Positions 36,465-45,004 of a stretch of DNA of 64,000 nucleotides are shown piece after piece. Each line of letters opens with the position of its first letter. The stretch's first letter is position 1. The notes beneath the pieces were generated by a model that saw only the letters and a program-made list of their open reading frames with translations, was not told the DNA's origin and ran no database searches. Source of the DNA: an uncultured Kordiimonas sp. (GTDB taxonomy: Bacteria; Pseudomonadota; Alphaproteobacteria; Sphingomonadales; Kordiimonadaceae); the NCBI GenBank assembly GCA_947500295.1, contig CANMRM010000002.1, forward strand, positions 310,001-374,000. Direction: 5' to 3'. The position numbers and the translations under genes are program-made.

Positions 36465-37007
36465 CTAAAAGCTGAACAGAAGCCCGGCTCCGACGCTGGT
36501 GATGTCAGCCTCTGATCCTACGGCGTGATACTGACCGCGCAATCGAAGCCCAAACCAGCTTGTGGGCATATATTCAAGACCCGCTTCAAACATCACACCG
36601 CCTGAAGAGCCATCGTTTTCGATTTCATTGGCAACATCCAGCGACGTGTATCCGGCACCACCGTACCACATCACCTTGTTATTTGGCGTGTAACCAACCT
36701 TGCCGATGATACTGCCGTAGCCATCGAACAAATCCAGGAACCCTTCGCGGGAGTCTGAATCGACAAAGCCGCCTGCCGCTTCAATGCCATAAACGAGACC
36801 GGACTCCCGCTGAATGCGACCGCCCAGGAAAAAGTCGACATACTCTCCATCCCCGCCGGAACTGAAATCTCCATACCCGGCAGTTATACCGCCATAAACG
36901 CCCTGAAATCGCGGCTCTTCGACACCGCTGCTGGTTTGTTGCTGCGCAGTTGCGCCCGAACTTGCCAGCAGGGCGATGCCAGCGAACACCACTAAAACTC
37001 GTCTCAT
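36465..37007 (-). CDS. Small outer membrane beta-barrel protein
   Basis: A 180-residue protein from ATG 37007 with a signal peptide ending near GATAQ. The mature part shows alternating amphipathic strands with many Gly/Tyr (VYGGITAGYGDF, YVDFFLGGRIQRES, GIIGKVGYTP-like segments) and ends in VGAGLLFSF, the C-terminal aromatic signature recognised by BAM. It is an OmpA/OmpW-sized eight-strand barrel; no known function. It is convergent with the acyl-CoA dehydrogenase, 15 bp away. Confidence 0.82.
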   Translation of the reverse strand: MRRVLVVFAGIALLASSGATAQQQTSSGVEEPRFQGVYGGITAGYGDFSSGGDGEYVDFFLGGRIQRESGLVYGIEAAGGFVDSDSREGFLDLFDGYGSIIGKVGYTPNNKVMWYGGAGYTSLDVANEIENDGSSGGVMFEAGLEYMPTSWFGLRLRGQYHAVGSEADITSVGAGLLFSF

Positions 37008-37093
37008 AAATTGTCCCCAATCGTCCAAAATTTGCCGCCTGGATCGCGACAATAAAGGTTATATGTGTAAATAAGACGAGATTAAGGCTGGGT

Positions 37094-37909
37094 TCAGTTG
37101 CGAGCGAGCATGAACTCGATTTCAGTCATCATGTCATAAGCAGCTTTTTTGCCCAGAGCGATGAGTTCATCGGCCTGCGTAAAATCCGCCATGTCGATAT
37201 GGCCAATCCTCGGTGTAATCAAAACATCTGGCCGGTCTCGCTCCAGATTGGCCTGACTCAGCGTTTTGAGGGCCAGTGACCACCCTGCTCTCGCCGTTTT
37301 CATGGCAGCCAGTTTTGGTTTGCCCGCTGCAGGGTCAAATCCAAGGCGCCTCGATCGTCCGCAAAAGTCGCCCTGCAGGTCAACGGCCACAATTTTTTCT
37401 GCACCAAGGTCACGTGCAGCAACCACCGGCACAGGATCCACGATCCCACCGTCGACCAATAGCATCCTACCGGTCTCAACCGGGGGCAACATGCCCGGGA
37501 TAGCCGATGACGCCCTGAGAGCTGTTACAACATCACCGCTGTCCAACACCACGCCTTCACCCGAGTACAGGTCCGCGGCGACCGCCGCGAACGGTTTGCT
37601 CAGCTGCTCGATAGTCTTGATGCCAAAATGCTCACGCAGTCGTTTTTCAATCTTGCCGGACCCGATGAGGCTGCCCTGGGCAAACCCCAATTCTCCCATT
37701 GATAGCATTTCCTTCAGCGTGACCTCGCGCGCGATGTCTTCAAGCTCGTCAACGATATCTGCTGCTATACACGCGCCAACAATCGCGCCGATGCTGGTAC
37801 CAGAAACCACGTCGATCGGCAGTCCTTCGTCCTCCAAAACCCGAACCACGCCAATATGTGCCCAGCCAAGCCCTGCGCCGCCGCCAAGTGCCAGTCCTAT
37901 TGTCATCAT
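37094..37909 (-). CDS. Patatin-like phospholipase (RssA type)
   Basis: A 271-residue serine lipid hydrolase of the patatin family. The oxyanion loop GGGAGLG (residues 9-15), nucleophile Ser39 in GTSIG and catalytic Asp153 in DGG form the Ser-Asp dyad. No signal peptide is present, so it should act in the cytoplasm, probably on phospholipids or lysolipids. The compact size resembles RssA/YchK rather than secreted ExoU-like enzymes. It is monocistronic in appearance. Confidence 0.9.
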   Translation of the reverse strand: MMTIGLALGGGAGLGWAHIGVVRVLEDEGLPIDVVSGTSIGAIVGACIAADIVDELEDIAREVTLKEMLSMGELGFAQGSLIGSGKIEKRLREHFGIKTIEQLSKPFAAVAADLYSGEGVVLDSGDVVTALRASSAIPGMLPPVETGRMLLVDGGIVDPVPVVAARDLGAEKIVAVDLQGDFCGRSRRLGFDPAAGKPKLAAMKTARAGWSLALKTLSQANLERDRPDVLITPRIGHIDMADFTQADELIALGKKAAYDMMTEIEFMLARN

Positions 37910-38070
37910 ATGTCCTCGCTTTTCTTTTTGAGGTAAGAACTTGAAGCATATCTACAAGTGTTTAGTCCCATTAGTCTGACAGTTCGCACATCTGGTCGCC
38001 TCATCCATTGACCCGCTTAACCGGCGCTTCCAATAGTGCACACCAATCCAGTCAATTTCCGGAGACAACC

Positions 38071-38631
38071 ATGAAAAATATCGGCATCACGATACTTCTG
38101 ACAATGTTCCTGCAGGTTTCGGTCCGGGCGCAAGAGGGTGTTCCTGAAGTCTCCAAGCCTCCTCTAAAAGCAATGCAGGCACTTGCCTCCTGGACAGGAA
38201 AATGGAGTGTTCAGATGCGCTACTCTCCCGATAATGGGGCGTCATGGCAAACCCTGCCACCTGCCGAACATGAATTCAGCTTCCGGGAAAAGGGCCTTGT
38301 TCTGAGCGAGCATCCGCTCGAGGTAAACCCCAATGCCTTCCAGTCTTCCACATACTATTCTTACGACCAGTACCGGGAAACCTACCGTGTTGCTGTCATG
38401 GATGACACATGGGGCATCATGGATATTTATGAGGGCAACATTGAAGGCGATAAACTGGTGCTTACCAACCTCAAATCCGGAACCTTTTTCCCGATTGGCG
38501 ACGGCGTGTGGCGCGGCTTCAAGTTGATGATAGACCTGACCGGCGAAACCGAACGCACCTTCATCGTTCACAAAACGGACGACGGCGGCCAATCCTGGCA
38601 ACCGAATTTTGAAGTAATCTATACAAAATAA
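38071..38631 (+). CDS. Exported DUF1579-like protein
   Basis: A 186-residue protein from ATG 38071 (GGAGA 6 nt upstream) with a signal peptide ending at SVRAQ. The mature domain (LASWTGKWSVQMRYSPDNG ... WQPNFEVIYTK) resembles DUF1579-type lipocalin-like barrels often annotated as hypothetical. Function is unknown. A gene of the same broad type occurs at 43789. Confidence 0.7.
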   Translation: MKNIGITILLTMFLQVSVRAQEGVPEVSKPPLKAMQALASWTGKWSVQMRYSPDNGASWQTLPPAEHEFSFREKGLVLSEHPLEVNPNAFQSSTYYSYDQYRETYRVAVMDDTWGIMDIYEGNIEGDKLVLTNLKSGTFFPIGDGVWRGFKLMIDLTGETERTFIVHKTDDGGQSWQPNFEVIYTK

Positions 38632-38658
38632 TACATTATTGGTTTTTACTAATGTATT
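38630..38658. repeat. AT-rich 9-bp inverted repeat after the DUF1579-like gene
   Basis: AATACATTA and TAATGTATT are perfect inverted copies separated by 11 nt; the left arm begins in the stop codon. It may act as a weak transcript end between two convergent genes, although it has no G/C-rich stem. Confidence 0.5.
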
Positions 38659-38695
38659 CAATCAATAGCATTTGACTATTTTTTGGCACGGCCAA

Positions 38696-39682
38696 TCAAT
38701 GGCCCGCATACCAAAACGGATGTGTATCCATGCCATCAAAAGCCGTCAAACGGGCCAAGGTTTGTCCCCCAACTGAAATCAGATATATGTCGACGTTTCC
38801 CGGCTCGGCATAGTCAGCGACAAACGCGACCCAGTCACCGTCCGGCGACCAGTGCGTCCCATATTGCCAATGCGGAATCCGGTCTGTAATGGCAGGAAGG
38901 TCGTTTGATCTGCTCCTGGTCAGGTTGCGTGCGTCCGATCCATCAGGCCGCATGAGCCAGACGTCCGTATAGCCCTCATTGTCCTGCCGCATATGGGCGA
39001 CCCACTGACCGTCCGGTGACCAGCTTGGTGCAAAGGCATGCATGCCCCCTGCAGGCAGCCGAAGTTTTTGCCGGCCATCCGCATCAATACGGACCACATG
39101 CAGATCCTCCCCGACAAACGCGTCGTAGATTACGCGCGCGCCGTCGGGTGAAAAAGACGGGTTCCTCGCGTGTTCGGTGTCATCAGCAGTAAGGTTACGG
39201 TTACCTGTCCCGTCTGTGTTGATCACAAATATATCACCGTTTCCGCGAAAATAAGCGCCACCGCGATTGACGATGCGGCGATAGACCAGCTTTTTGCCAT
39301 CAGGTGACCAGCTGGCGTCATAGACATACTGCGGGTCCATGGTTACGCGTCGGGCAGAACCGCCATCCAGATCAGATATGGCGATTTTCCAGCCACCATA
39401 GCGGTAGGTCGTGAAGGCAATCGATTTTCCGTCCGGTGAAACACTGGGTTCATAGTCGCCTCGCCGGGCAACAGAAGCAGGTATATGCTGCCTCAAGTCA
39501 GAGCCTTTTGCGTCCGTACTGACAATGGAGAGCGTGTCCCGCTGACGCTCTGACGCAAACAGAATGCGCCCTGCAGACCCCGCGCCCAGCTGGCTTGCCA
39601 ACGGTATTTCTGCCGCTGATACAGCGAACGATAAATCAACTGCAGCCAGCAGACACAACACCTTCGACCATTCCATTTTCAT
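38696..39682 (-). CDS. Exported TolB-like beta-propeller protein
   Basis: A 328-residue protein; ATG 39682 has AAGGAGG 7 nt upstream and immediately precedes a signal peptide (MEWSKVLCLLAAVDLSFAVSA). At least six PD40 blades are seen (SVSPDGKSIAF, WSPDGKKLVY, FSPDGARVIY, WSPDGQWVAH, WSPDGDWVAF). The unusually regular SPDG repeats suggest a complete six-bladed propeller. It is distinct from the one at 32828 and also not next to tol genes. Role unknown. Confidence 0.86.
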   Translation of the reverse strand: MKMEWSKVLCLLAAVDLSFAVSAAEIPLASQLGAGSAGRILFASERQRDTLSIVSTDAKGSDLRQHIPASVARRGDYEPSVSPDGKSIAFTTYRYGGWKIAISDLDGGSARRVTMDPQYVYDASWSPDGKKLVYRRIVNRGGAYFRGNGDIFVINTDGTGNRNLTADDTEHARNPSFSPDGARVIYDAFVGEDLHVVRIDADGRQKLRLPAGGMHAFAPSWSPDGQWVAHMRQDNEGYTDVWLMRPDGSDARNLTRSRSNDLPAITDRIPHWQYGTHWSPDGDWVAFVADYAEPGNVDIYLISVGGQTLARLTAFDGMDTHPFWYAGH

Positions 39683-39840
39683 ACTGCCGCCTCCTTCCCC
39701 TATGCTCTGGCATGCTTGCACAAGACCACCGCCATGTCTGGCAAGTCTGTACCGGTTGGCACCTTCACCGGCTGAGTCTCGCGCATCGATGATTAAGTCC
39801 ACCATATCTCACTCTTGTGTGAATTGAGGAAACACTGCTC

Positions 39841-40446
39841 TTGTGTCAGTTTCCCGTCATGACTGAAGAGAAATCACTCGAAGGGCTTCTTGCCGATATC
39901 CGCGGCTGCACACTGTGTGCGCCAGCGTTATCCCACGGTGTAAGACCTGTTTTGCAGGCCAGTAATGCAGCCAGAATTGCGGTTGTTGGCCAAGCACCTG
40001 GCAGGCGCGTGCACGAAAGCGGTGTTCCCTTTGATGATCCGAGCGGCGACCGCCTCCGGGACTGGATGGGTATCGATCGTGAAACTTTCTATGACGCCAG
40101 CCGTTTGGCAATCATCCCGATGGGATTTTGTTATCCGGGCACGGGCAAATCCGGCGACCTGCCCCCACGGCCAGAATGCGCCAAAACTTGGCGAGAGCCG
40201 CTCCTCTCACACCTCCCCGGCATTGAGCTCACAATCGTAATCGGCCAGTACGCCATCGACTGGCATTTGGGAAACAGGAAGTCGAAAACCCTGACCGAAA
40301 CCGTGCGCAACTGGCAATCCTATGCGCCAGACAAGATAGTGCTTCCGCATCCCAGCCCCCGAAACAACATCTGGCTCAAGAAGAACCCGTGGTTCGACGA
40401 CGAGCTTTTACCGCCACTGAAAAAGCGAGTGCAGGAGCTTTTATAA
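39841..40446 (+). CDS. Iron-sulfur uracil-DNA glycosylase family protein
   Basis: A 201-residue member of the UDG superfamily. The catalytic/phosphate motifs are GQAPGRRVHESGVPF (motif A) and HPSPRN (motif B). Four cysteines, Cys23-x2-Cys26 and Cys97-x15-Cys113, match the [4Fe-4S] pattern of family 4/5-type UDGs. It should remove uracil or related lesions, but motif A differs from classical family 1 so specificity is open. Start is TTG 39841 (GAGGAA about 9 nt upstream) or ATG 39859. The neighbouring genes do not suggest a repair operon. Confidence 0.83.
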   Translation: MCQFPVMTEEKSLEGLLADIRGCTLCAPALSHGVRPVLQASNAARIAVVGQAPGRRVHESGVPFDDPSGDRLRDWMGIDRETFYDASRLAIIPMGFCYPGTGKSGDLPPRPECAKTWREPLLSHLPGIELTIVIGQYAIDWHLGNRKSKTLTETVRNWQSYAPDKIVLPHPSPRNNIWLKKNPWFDDELLPPLKKRVQELL

Positions 40447-40469
40447 AGCTCCCGCTTTTTTTGTCAGGC

Positions 40470-41516
40470 TCAGGCCCTTGGCCTTTGGTCCAATTGGGTC
40501 CTGATCTCACCCTTGCCCATATCCAGAATGTGCTCGCTGGCCAAAAAGTCATGAGGAAACCCAAGATCAATACGGGTTTTTGCGTCCAGACGGCTTAGAT
40601 GGCCGGGCGACAGCTCAACCTTCGCCGCCCCGATCACGTCCCTGATCTGCTCCGGCTTGCGGGCACCAACAATGGGAATAAACCGATATCCCTGCGCCAT
40701 GATCCAGGCCGTCGCCACCTGAGCAGACGTTGCGCCGATTTCGTCAGCGATGGCATCAACTTCGCGCGCGATGGCCAGATTGTTGTCAGAAGTTCGGTTC
40801 TTTTCGCTATTGCCATTCTTACGCAGGCTGTCGTTGTCGCCTCCGCGGGTGTATTTGCCGGACAAAACCCCACCTGCCAGCGGCGCCCAGGCGGTTACGC
40901 TCATGCCAAAATGCTCCGCCATCGGCAGGAGGTCACGTTCCGGTGTACGCTCGAGCAAGCTATACTCCGCCTGCATGCCGACAAACTGGCTCCAGCCACG
41001 CAGTTCAGCTAGCTGGTTGGCGGCGCTGGCAATCCAGGCCGGCGTATCGCTGATGCCGATATAATGCACCTTGCCCATACGCACCAGGTCGTCCAGTGCA
41101 CGCATGGTCTCCTCATAGGGCGTGTCATCGTCATACGCGTGAACCCACAACAGATCGATATAGTCGGTCTTCATCCGCTTCAGGCTGCCTTCGACCGACT
41201 GCATCAGGTTTTTACGCTGGTTACCGGCAGCATTCGGGTCCGTATGATCCATTGTCAGTGAATATTTGGTGGCAACAACCATGCGGTCGCGGCGACCGTC
41301 TTGCATCCAGCGCCCCAGATACTCCTCTGTTTCGCCGTTATGGTATTTGTTGGCAGTATCCAGAAAGTTGCCACCTGCGTCGGCAAACTCGTCCAGAACC
41401 TTGTGGCTGGTGGCTTCATCAGCACCAAAAGGCCAGTCCTGACCAAAACTCATGGTGCCAAGGCAAATTTCTGAAACTCTCAAACCCGATTTTCCGAGCA
41501 ACTTGTAACGAAGCAT
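40470..41516 (-). CDS. Aldo/keto reductase
   Basis: A 348-residue NADPH-dependent oxidoreductase with the AKR tetrad Asp53, Tyr58, Lys84, His126 (FLDTANKYHNG, ATKYS, LLWVHAYD). The C-terminal phosphate-binding part FIPIVGARKPEQIRD binds the cofactor. It is divergent from a LysR-type regulator, and its ribosome binding site is embedded in a perfect inverted repeat, so it is very likely the regulated target of that locus. Physiological substrate unknown; such pairs often answer electrophile or aldehyde stress. Confidence 0.93.
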   Translation of the reverse strand: MLRYKLLGKSGLRVSEICLGTMSFGQDWPFGADEATSHKVLDEFADAGGNFLDTANKYHNGETEEYLGRWMQDGRRDRMVVATKYSLTMDHTDPNAAGNQRKNLMQSVEGSLKRMKTDYIDLLWVHAYDDDTPYEETMRALDDLVRMGKVHYIGISDTPAWIASAANQLAELRGWSQFVGMQAEYSLLERTPERDLLPMAEHFGMSVTAWAPLAGGVLSGKYTRGGDNDSLRKNGNSEKNRTSDNNLAIAREVDAIADEIGATSAQVATAWIMAQGYRFIPIVGARKPEQIRDVIGAAKVELSPGHLSRLDAKTRIDLGFPHDFLASEHILDMGKGEIRTQLDQRPRA

Positions 41517-41520
41517 TTTT

Positions 41521-41543
41521 GTCTCCTGTGAATTGCAGGAGAC
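41521..41543 (-). promoter_or_regulatory. Perfect inverted repeat covering the aldo/keto reductase ribosome binding site
   Basis: GTCTCCTG and CAGGAGAC form an 8-bp perfect palindrome with a 7-nt loop. The second arm on the minus strand contains AGGAG 6 nt before ATG 41516, so in the mRNA the Shine-Dalgarno would be paired in a stable hairpin. It could be an RNA translational control element or a DNA operator. Confidence 0.65.
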
Positions 41544-41581
41544 ATGTCTAATGTGTTACTTATTTTTCGATAATAATGTGA

Positions 41582-41604
41582 ATTGGTAATTTACTATTAC
41601 CAAT
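41582..41604. promoter_or_regulatory. Probable LysR-type operator (perfect 9-bp palindrome)
   Basis: ATTGGTAAT and ATTACCAAT flank TTACT. The palindrome contains a T-N11-A LysR box (T41587 to A41599). It lies 8 bp before the LysR start and would overlap the upstream promoter elements of the divergent aldo/keto reductase, so one site can serve both autoregulation and target control. Confidence 0.75.
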
Positions 41605-41612
41605 GAGTAACA

Positions 41613-42494
41613 ATGAATATATTTGAAGGCATAACCGAATTTGTCGCGGTCGCGGAAGCACAGGGCTTTTCAGCTGCGGCTCGAAGGCTGGGTGTGTCCA
41701 CGGCCCATGTCAGTCGTCGTGTATCCGCTCTTGAAGCTTCACTGGGTGTGCAGTTGCTGGCAAGAACCACGCGGCAGGTTCGGTTAACAGATATCGGGCA
41801 AAGCTATTATCGGCGTTGCCTTGAGCTTGTCCACGGCCTTGAAGAAGCAAATGAGCTTGTTTCCGACGAAAAAGTCAGCCTGAGTGGCACACTACGCATA
41901 TCTGCGGCCGGTCAGTTCACATCCCGGTATGTCGCCCCTGCCCTCGCTGAATTTGCTCTTCTTCACCCAAACCTGTCGATTGACCTGGATTTCAGCGCCC
42001 GGTTGGTGAATTTTGTGGAAGAAGGCATCGATTTGGCAATCCGCTATGGGCGCATGAAAGATAGCGGACTGATTGCCCGAAAACTGGTGGACAGGAAAAT
42101 TGTGGCCGCCGCCAGCCCGGCTTACCTCGAAAAGCATGGCGTGCCGCAGCATCCTGCAGAATTGCGCCAGCATTCCTGCCTGGTCACCAATAACGATCTG
42201 TGGCTGTTCGACACGCCTGAAGGGCCACTGGATGTGCGGGTTCGGGGTCAATGGCGCTCCAATGAAGCCGATGCCCTCACTCACGCCTGCGTCGCAGGGC
42301 TGGGCATCGCTTACATGCCACGCATCAGTTACCGCGATACTCTGAAGAATGGCACACTGGTGCCAGTGCTGGAACCCTACTGGACCCAAGGTATCGGCAC
42401 TTGGCTTTTGTATGCCAACCGTCGCCACATGCCCCCCCGTGTTCGGCTGGCTGTTCAGTTTCTGGTCAACCGGTTCCAGGGCTGGACTGAATGA
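41613..42494 (+). CDS. LysR-family transcriptional regulator
   Basis: A 293-residue regulator with an N-terminal winged helix (FEGITEFVAVAEAQGFSAAARRLGVSTAHVSRRVSALE, residues 4-41) and a C-terminal substrate-binding domain (about 90-290). Sequence style (SLSGTLRISAAGQFTSRYVAPALAEF) is that of the CrgA/DhcR-like LysR subgroup that controls adjacent oxidoreductases. It diverges from the aldo/keto reductase with a 96-bp shared promoter region. Inducer unknown. Confidence 0.94.
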   Translation: MNIFEGITEFVAVAEAQGFSAAARRLGVSTAHVSRRVSALEASLGVQLLARTTRQVRLTDIGQSYYRRCLELVHGLEEANELVSDEKVSLSGTLRISAAGQFTSRYVAPALAEFALLHPNLSIDLDFSARLVNFVEEGIDLAIRYGRMKDSGLIARKLVDRKIVAAASPAYLEKHGVPQHPAELRQHSCLVTNNDLWLFDTPEGPLDVRVRGQWRSNEADALTHACVAGLGIAYMPRISYRDTLKNGTLVPVLEPYWTQGIGTWLLYANRRHMPPRVRLAVQFLVNRFQGWTE

Positions 42495-42568
42495 ACGAAA
42501 GAAGGGATTGACCAGCGTACTCCGTAAAAGCACTGAAAAGCGAAACCAGAAAGCTCAGGAGTTCCCCC

Positions 42569-42952
42569 ATGCAGTATCCTTTCACCAAACAGATAATCCT
42601 GATTGCAGCGGCAAGCATGCTCGCCGCCTGCACAACCGGACCTGCCGAAGCCCGTCACGGGTTACATCCTGCTGGTGTCACGGTCAAAATCCTGCCTTCT
42701 GCCCACAGAACCGTTGTTGTGGGAAAAGTCCGCTACTATAGCTACGGCGGCGTTTTCTACCGGCCACACAATGGTGGCTACCGCGTTGTTGCCGCCCCTG
42801 TTGGATTGCAGGTCTCTACCCTGCCGGCGGGCTTTGTAACGGTCAAACTGAGATCGGGACGCTACTTCCGACATGGCAACACCTATTATCGTGCAGGCAA
42901 AAGCGGTTTTGTTGTGGTTGCTCGTCCCAGAGATGTTCGGGCCGTCGGATAA
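42569..42952 (+). CDS. Small lipoprotein, DUF6515-like
   Basis: A 127-residue protein with a lipoprotein signal peptide (hydrophobic stretch IILIAAASMLAAC; lipobox LAAC, Cys20). The mature part has repeated Tyr-rich motifs (VRYYSYGGVFYRPHNGGYRVV and GRYFRHGNTYYRAGKSGFVVV), characteristic of DUF6515-type proteins. The lipidated Cys should anchor it in the outer membrane. Function unknown. AGGAG precedes ATG 42569 and a terminator follows. Confidence 0.75.
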   Translation: MQYPFTKQIILIAAASMLAACTTGPAEARHGLHPAGVTVKILPSAHRTVVVGKVRYYSYGGVFYRPHNGGYRVVAAPVGLQVSTLPAGFVTVKLRSGRYFRHGNTYYRAGKSGFVVVARPRDVRAVG

Positions 42953-42960
42953 TTACCATA

Positions 42961-42993
42961 AAAAAAGCAGCTCCGTTGGGGAGCTGCTTTTTT
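42961..42993. terminator. Bidirectional terminator between DUF6515-like gene and ssb
   Basis: AAAAAAGCAGCTCC pairs with GGAGCTGCTTTTTT around a GTTGG loop. A- and T-runs on both sides let it end transcripts from either direction. Confidence 0.94.
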
Positions 42994-43016
42994 AACGATT
43001 CTTTATTTTGGGCAGA

Positions 43017-43514
43017 TCAAAACGGGATTTCATCGTCCAGGTCAGCTGCACCGCCGGCTGGGGCTGCAGACCCACCGCCAAAGCCGCCGCCTGAAGCGCC
43101 GGCGCCCTGCTGGCCACCGTAACCCGACTGATTGTCACTGAATCCGCCGCCAGCGCCTTCACTGCGACCATCAAGCATGGTCAGTTCACCACGGAACCGC
43201 TGCAGCACAACTTCGGTGGAATATTTTTCAACGCCGGACTGATCTGTCCATTTGCGCGTTTGCAGTTGACCTTCAACGTAGACTTTTGAGCCTTTCTTCA
43301 GGTAATTCTGTGCAACCTTCGCCAGATTTTCATTGAAAATAACGACCCGGTGCCATTCGGTTTTTTCCCGACGTTCACCGGTGTTGCGATCCCGCCAGTT
43401 TTCCGACGTCGCGACAGACAGGTTCACGACCGGATTGCCATCCTGCATGGTTCGCACTTCAGGATCTCGCCCCAGATTACCAACCAAAATTACTTTGTTT
43501 ACACTTCCAGCCAT
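43017..43514 (-). CDS. ssb: Single-stranded DNA-binding protein
   Basis: SSB coats single-stranded DNA in replication, repair and recombination. The 165-residue protein has an N-terminal OB fold ([21 protein letters not shown] to about residue 110), a Gly-rich flexible linker (about 118-155) and the acidic tip DLDDEIPF that docks partner proteins. A LexA box at 43648-43662 lies about 134 bp upstream. In many alphaproteobacteria ssb sits next to and divergent from uvrA; here two genes intervene. Confidence 0.97.
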   Translation of the reverse strand: MAGSVNKVILVGNLGRDPEVRTMQDGNPVVNLSVATSENWRDRNTGERREKTEWHRVVIFNENLAKVAQNYLKKGSKVYVEGQLQTRKWTDQSGVEKYSTEVVLQRFRGELTMLDGRSEGAGGGFSDNQSGYGGQQGAGASGGGFGGGSAAPAGGAADLDDEIPF

Positions 43515-43647
43515 GCCGGTCCCCTTACTCTCAGAATTCCTGAATTGCCTTCGATTTCCGCCTCTCCGGCTTTCCCGATTGCAACTTTATTGCCGCGCAC
43601 CTTAGACCATCGGCCCTCCCCCATGCAAAGTCTTATTGGAGAATTTT

Positions 43648-43662
43648 GTTCGTTTTTTGTTC
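43648..43662. promoter_or_regulatory. LexA (SOS) box upstream of ssb
   Basis: GTTC (43648-43651), seven bases, GTTC (43659-43662): an exact match to the alphaproteobacterial LexA operator GTTC-N7-GTTC. It lies in the divergent region between ssb (-) and the DUF1579-like gene (+), and ssb is a known SOS target in this class. Confidence 0.85.
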
Positions 43663-43788
43663 TTATCATCAATACCACCCCCTCTTTCGGCTCACCGTGT
43701 GCATATAGCAACTCGTCGCGCATGGCTGGTGTGGGCTTTTTGTCGGGATAGGCTAAAACTGGGAAACCAGATTTCTGGAGGGGATAAA

Positions 43789-44343
43789 ATGAACAAGTCC
43801 ACATATTTTGCTGCTGCACTTATCGTGGGTAGCGTCACCGCTGAAGCGTCTTCCGCACAACAGCAAAGTCAAACACCACCACCGCCGCCTTGCACGCTTG
43901 ATGAAAAATTCCGGGATTTTGATTTCTGGATTGGCACTTGGGAAGTGACGCCATGGGCCGGTGGTGCTGTTGCCGGCCACAACGTAATTGCGCCGGCGGA
44001 AGGTGGCTGCCTGTTAACCGAAAACTGGACCAATGTGCAGGGAGGCACCGGACGGTCAATCAACTTTTACAATCCGAATACCGGAAACTGGCGCCAGGTA
44101 TGGATTGCGGGCGGATACTCGATAGATATCGAGGGCGGCTTGAAGGATGGTGCCATGGCGCTCGAGGGCAGTATCTTTTATTATGGCCAGAAAAACACAG
44201 TGCCTTTTAAAGGGACCTGGACACCCCAGGAAGACGGCAGCGTGCGCCAGCACTTTGAACAGTTCAATCCTGAAACAAAGGAATGGGCGACCTGGTTTGA
44301 TGGCCGCTATGTAAAAACTCAAAATGTTGCATCGAACGACTGA
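43789..44343 (+). CDS. Exported DUF1579-like protein
   Basis: A 184-residue protein from ATG 43789 (GGAGGGG 5 nt upstream) with a signal peptide ending near ASSAQ, a Gln/Pro linker (QTPPPPP) and a DUF1579-like domain: FRDFDFWIGTWEVTPWAGG, GGCLLTENW, SINFYNPNTGNWRQVWI. Function unknown. It separates ssb from uvrA together with the GFA gene, an arrangement that suggests later insertion into a DNA repair locus. Confidence 0.78.
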   Translation: MNKSTYFAAALIVGSVTAEASSAQQQSQTPPPPPCTLDEKFRDFDFWIGTWEVTPWAGGAVAGHNVIAPAEGGCLLTENWTNVQGGTGRSINFYNPNTGNWRQVWIAGGYSIDIEGGLKDGAMALEGSIFYYGQKNTVPFKGTWTPQEDGSVRQHFEQFNPETKEWATWFDGRYVKTQNVASND

Positions 44344-44428
44344 TGCAACTCCAAGCTGACCGCCAGGACACCAGCAGCTGGAAACCAAAGCGACATAACA
44401 GGCGGATACACGAGCAATTCACTTGCAA

Positions 44429-44839
44429 CTATTCGCCTGTGCCATAAGCAGCTTCAAATTGTTGCGCGCCGGGGACCGGTAGAACACCGTCCATACGACT
44501 GCGTGTATAGATTTCGTAGCTGATTGCAATGCCGGAAGGGTCGTCCAGCGTGGACGTACTGACATCCACCAGATCCCTATTCTCCATTCCATCCCATTGA
44601 AGTGGTGTTCCACATTCTATACAAAATCGCCGAATGGCAGCGGAGCTTGCCGAGTATTCGCCCTTCGGTTTGCTGATCCACTTGAATTGGCCGGTAGGAA
44701 CCAGTGTGTTGGTCACAAACGGCGCGCCGGAGTTTTTCTGGCAGTCCCGACAGTGGCAGTTGCCGGTTTCATGGTCGGTTAAATCGATTTCGTAACGGGC
44801 CTTGCCACACAGGCAGCCACCTTGTCTGATGTCTGTCAT
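44429..44839 (-). CDS. GFA-family zinc protein
   Basis: A 136-residue protein of the glutathione-dependent formaldehyde-activating (Gfa/CENP-V) fold. The cysteine ligands of the two zinc sites are present: [17 protein letters not shown] and [14 protein letters not shown] 44839 has TTGGAGG 5 nt upstream; a longer start adds only four residues. The family name overstates what is known: most members have no proven enzyme activity. A LexA box lies 36 bp upstream, shared with uvrA, so SOS control of this gene is possible. Confidence 0.88.
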   Translation of the reverse strand: MTDIRQGGCLCGKARYEIDLTDHETGNCHCRDCQKNSGAPFVTNTLVPTGQFKWISKPKGEYSASSAAIRRFCIECGTPLQWDGMENRDLVDVSTSTLDDPSGIAISYEIYTRSRMDGVLPVPGAQQFEAAYGTGE

Positions 44840-44874
44840 GTCAACCTCCAACTTTTGTCAGGAGTAAATACATT

Positions 44875-44889
44875 GTTCTTTATTTGTTC
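44875..44889. promoter_or_regulatory. LexA (SOS) box upstream of uvrA
   Basis: GTTC (44875-44878), seven bases, GTTC (44886-44889): exact GTTC-N7-GTTC. uvrA is a core SOS gene in alphaproteobacteria. The box is nearer the divergent GFA gene (36 bp) than uvrA (115 bp), so it could act on both. Confidence 0.87.
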
Positions 44890-44906
44890 TTTTTTTTTGA
44901 GCTTAT

Positions 44907-44923
44907 TGTCAAGTTGCTTGACA
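44907..44923. repeat. 7-bp perfect inverted repeat in the GFA/uvrA promoter region
   Basis: TGTCAAG, TTG, CTTGACA. Each arm contains a TTGACA -35-like hexamer, one for each direction, so the palindrome may simply be back-to-back promoter elements next to the LexA box. Confidence 0.5.
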
Positions 44924-45004
44924 CGAGGGGTATTTCGGGCCCACTTCAGTTGTAATATCCGGCTCAATTTTGAAGCTGGCGGCAGACTTTGACGAGACAT
45001 ATGT

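Noticed and set aside
43499-43819. 106-codon minus-strand frame across the ssb promoter
   Set aside because: It overlaps the ssb start and the LexA box and has no domain, so it is probably fortuitous.
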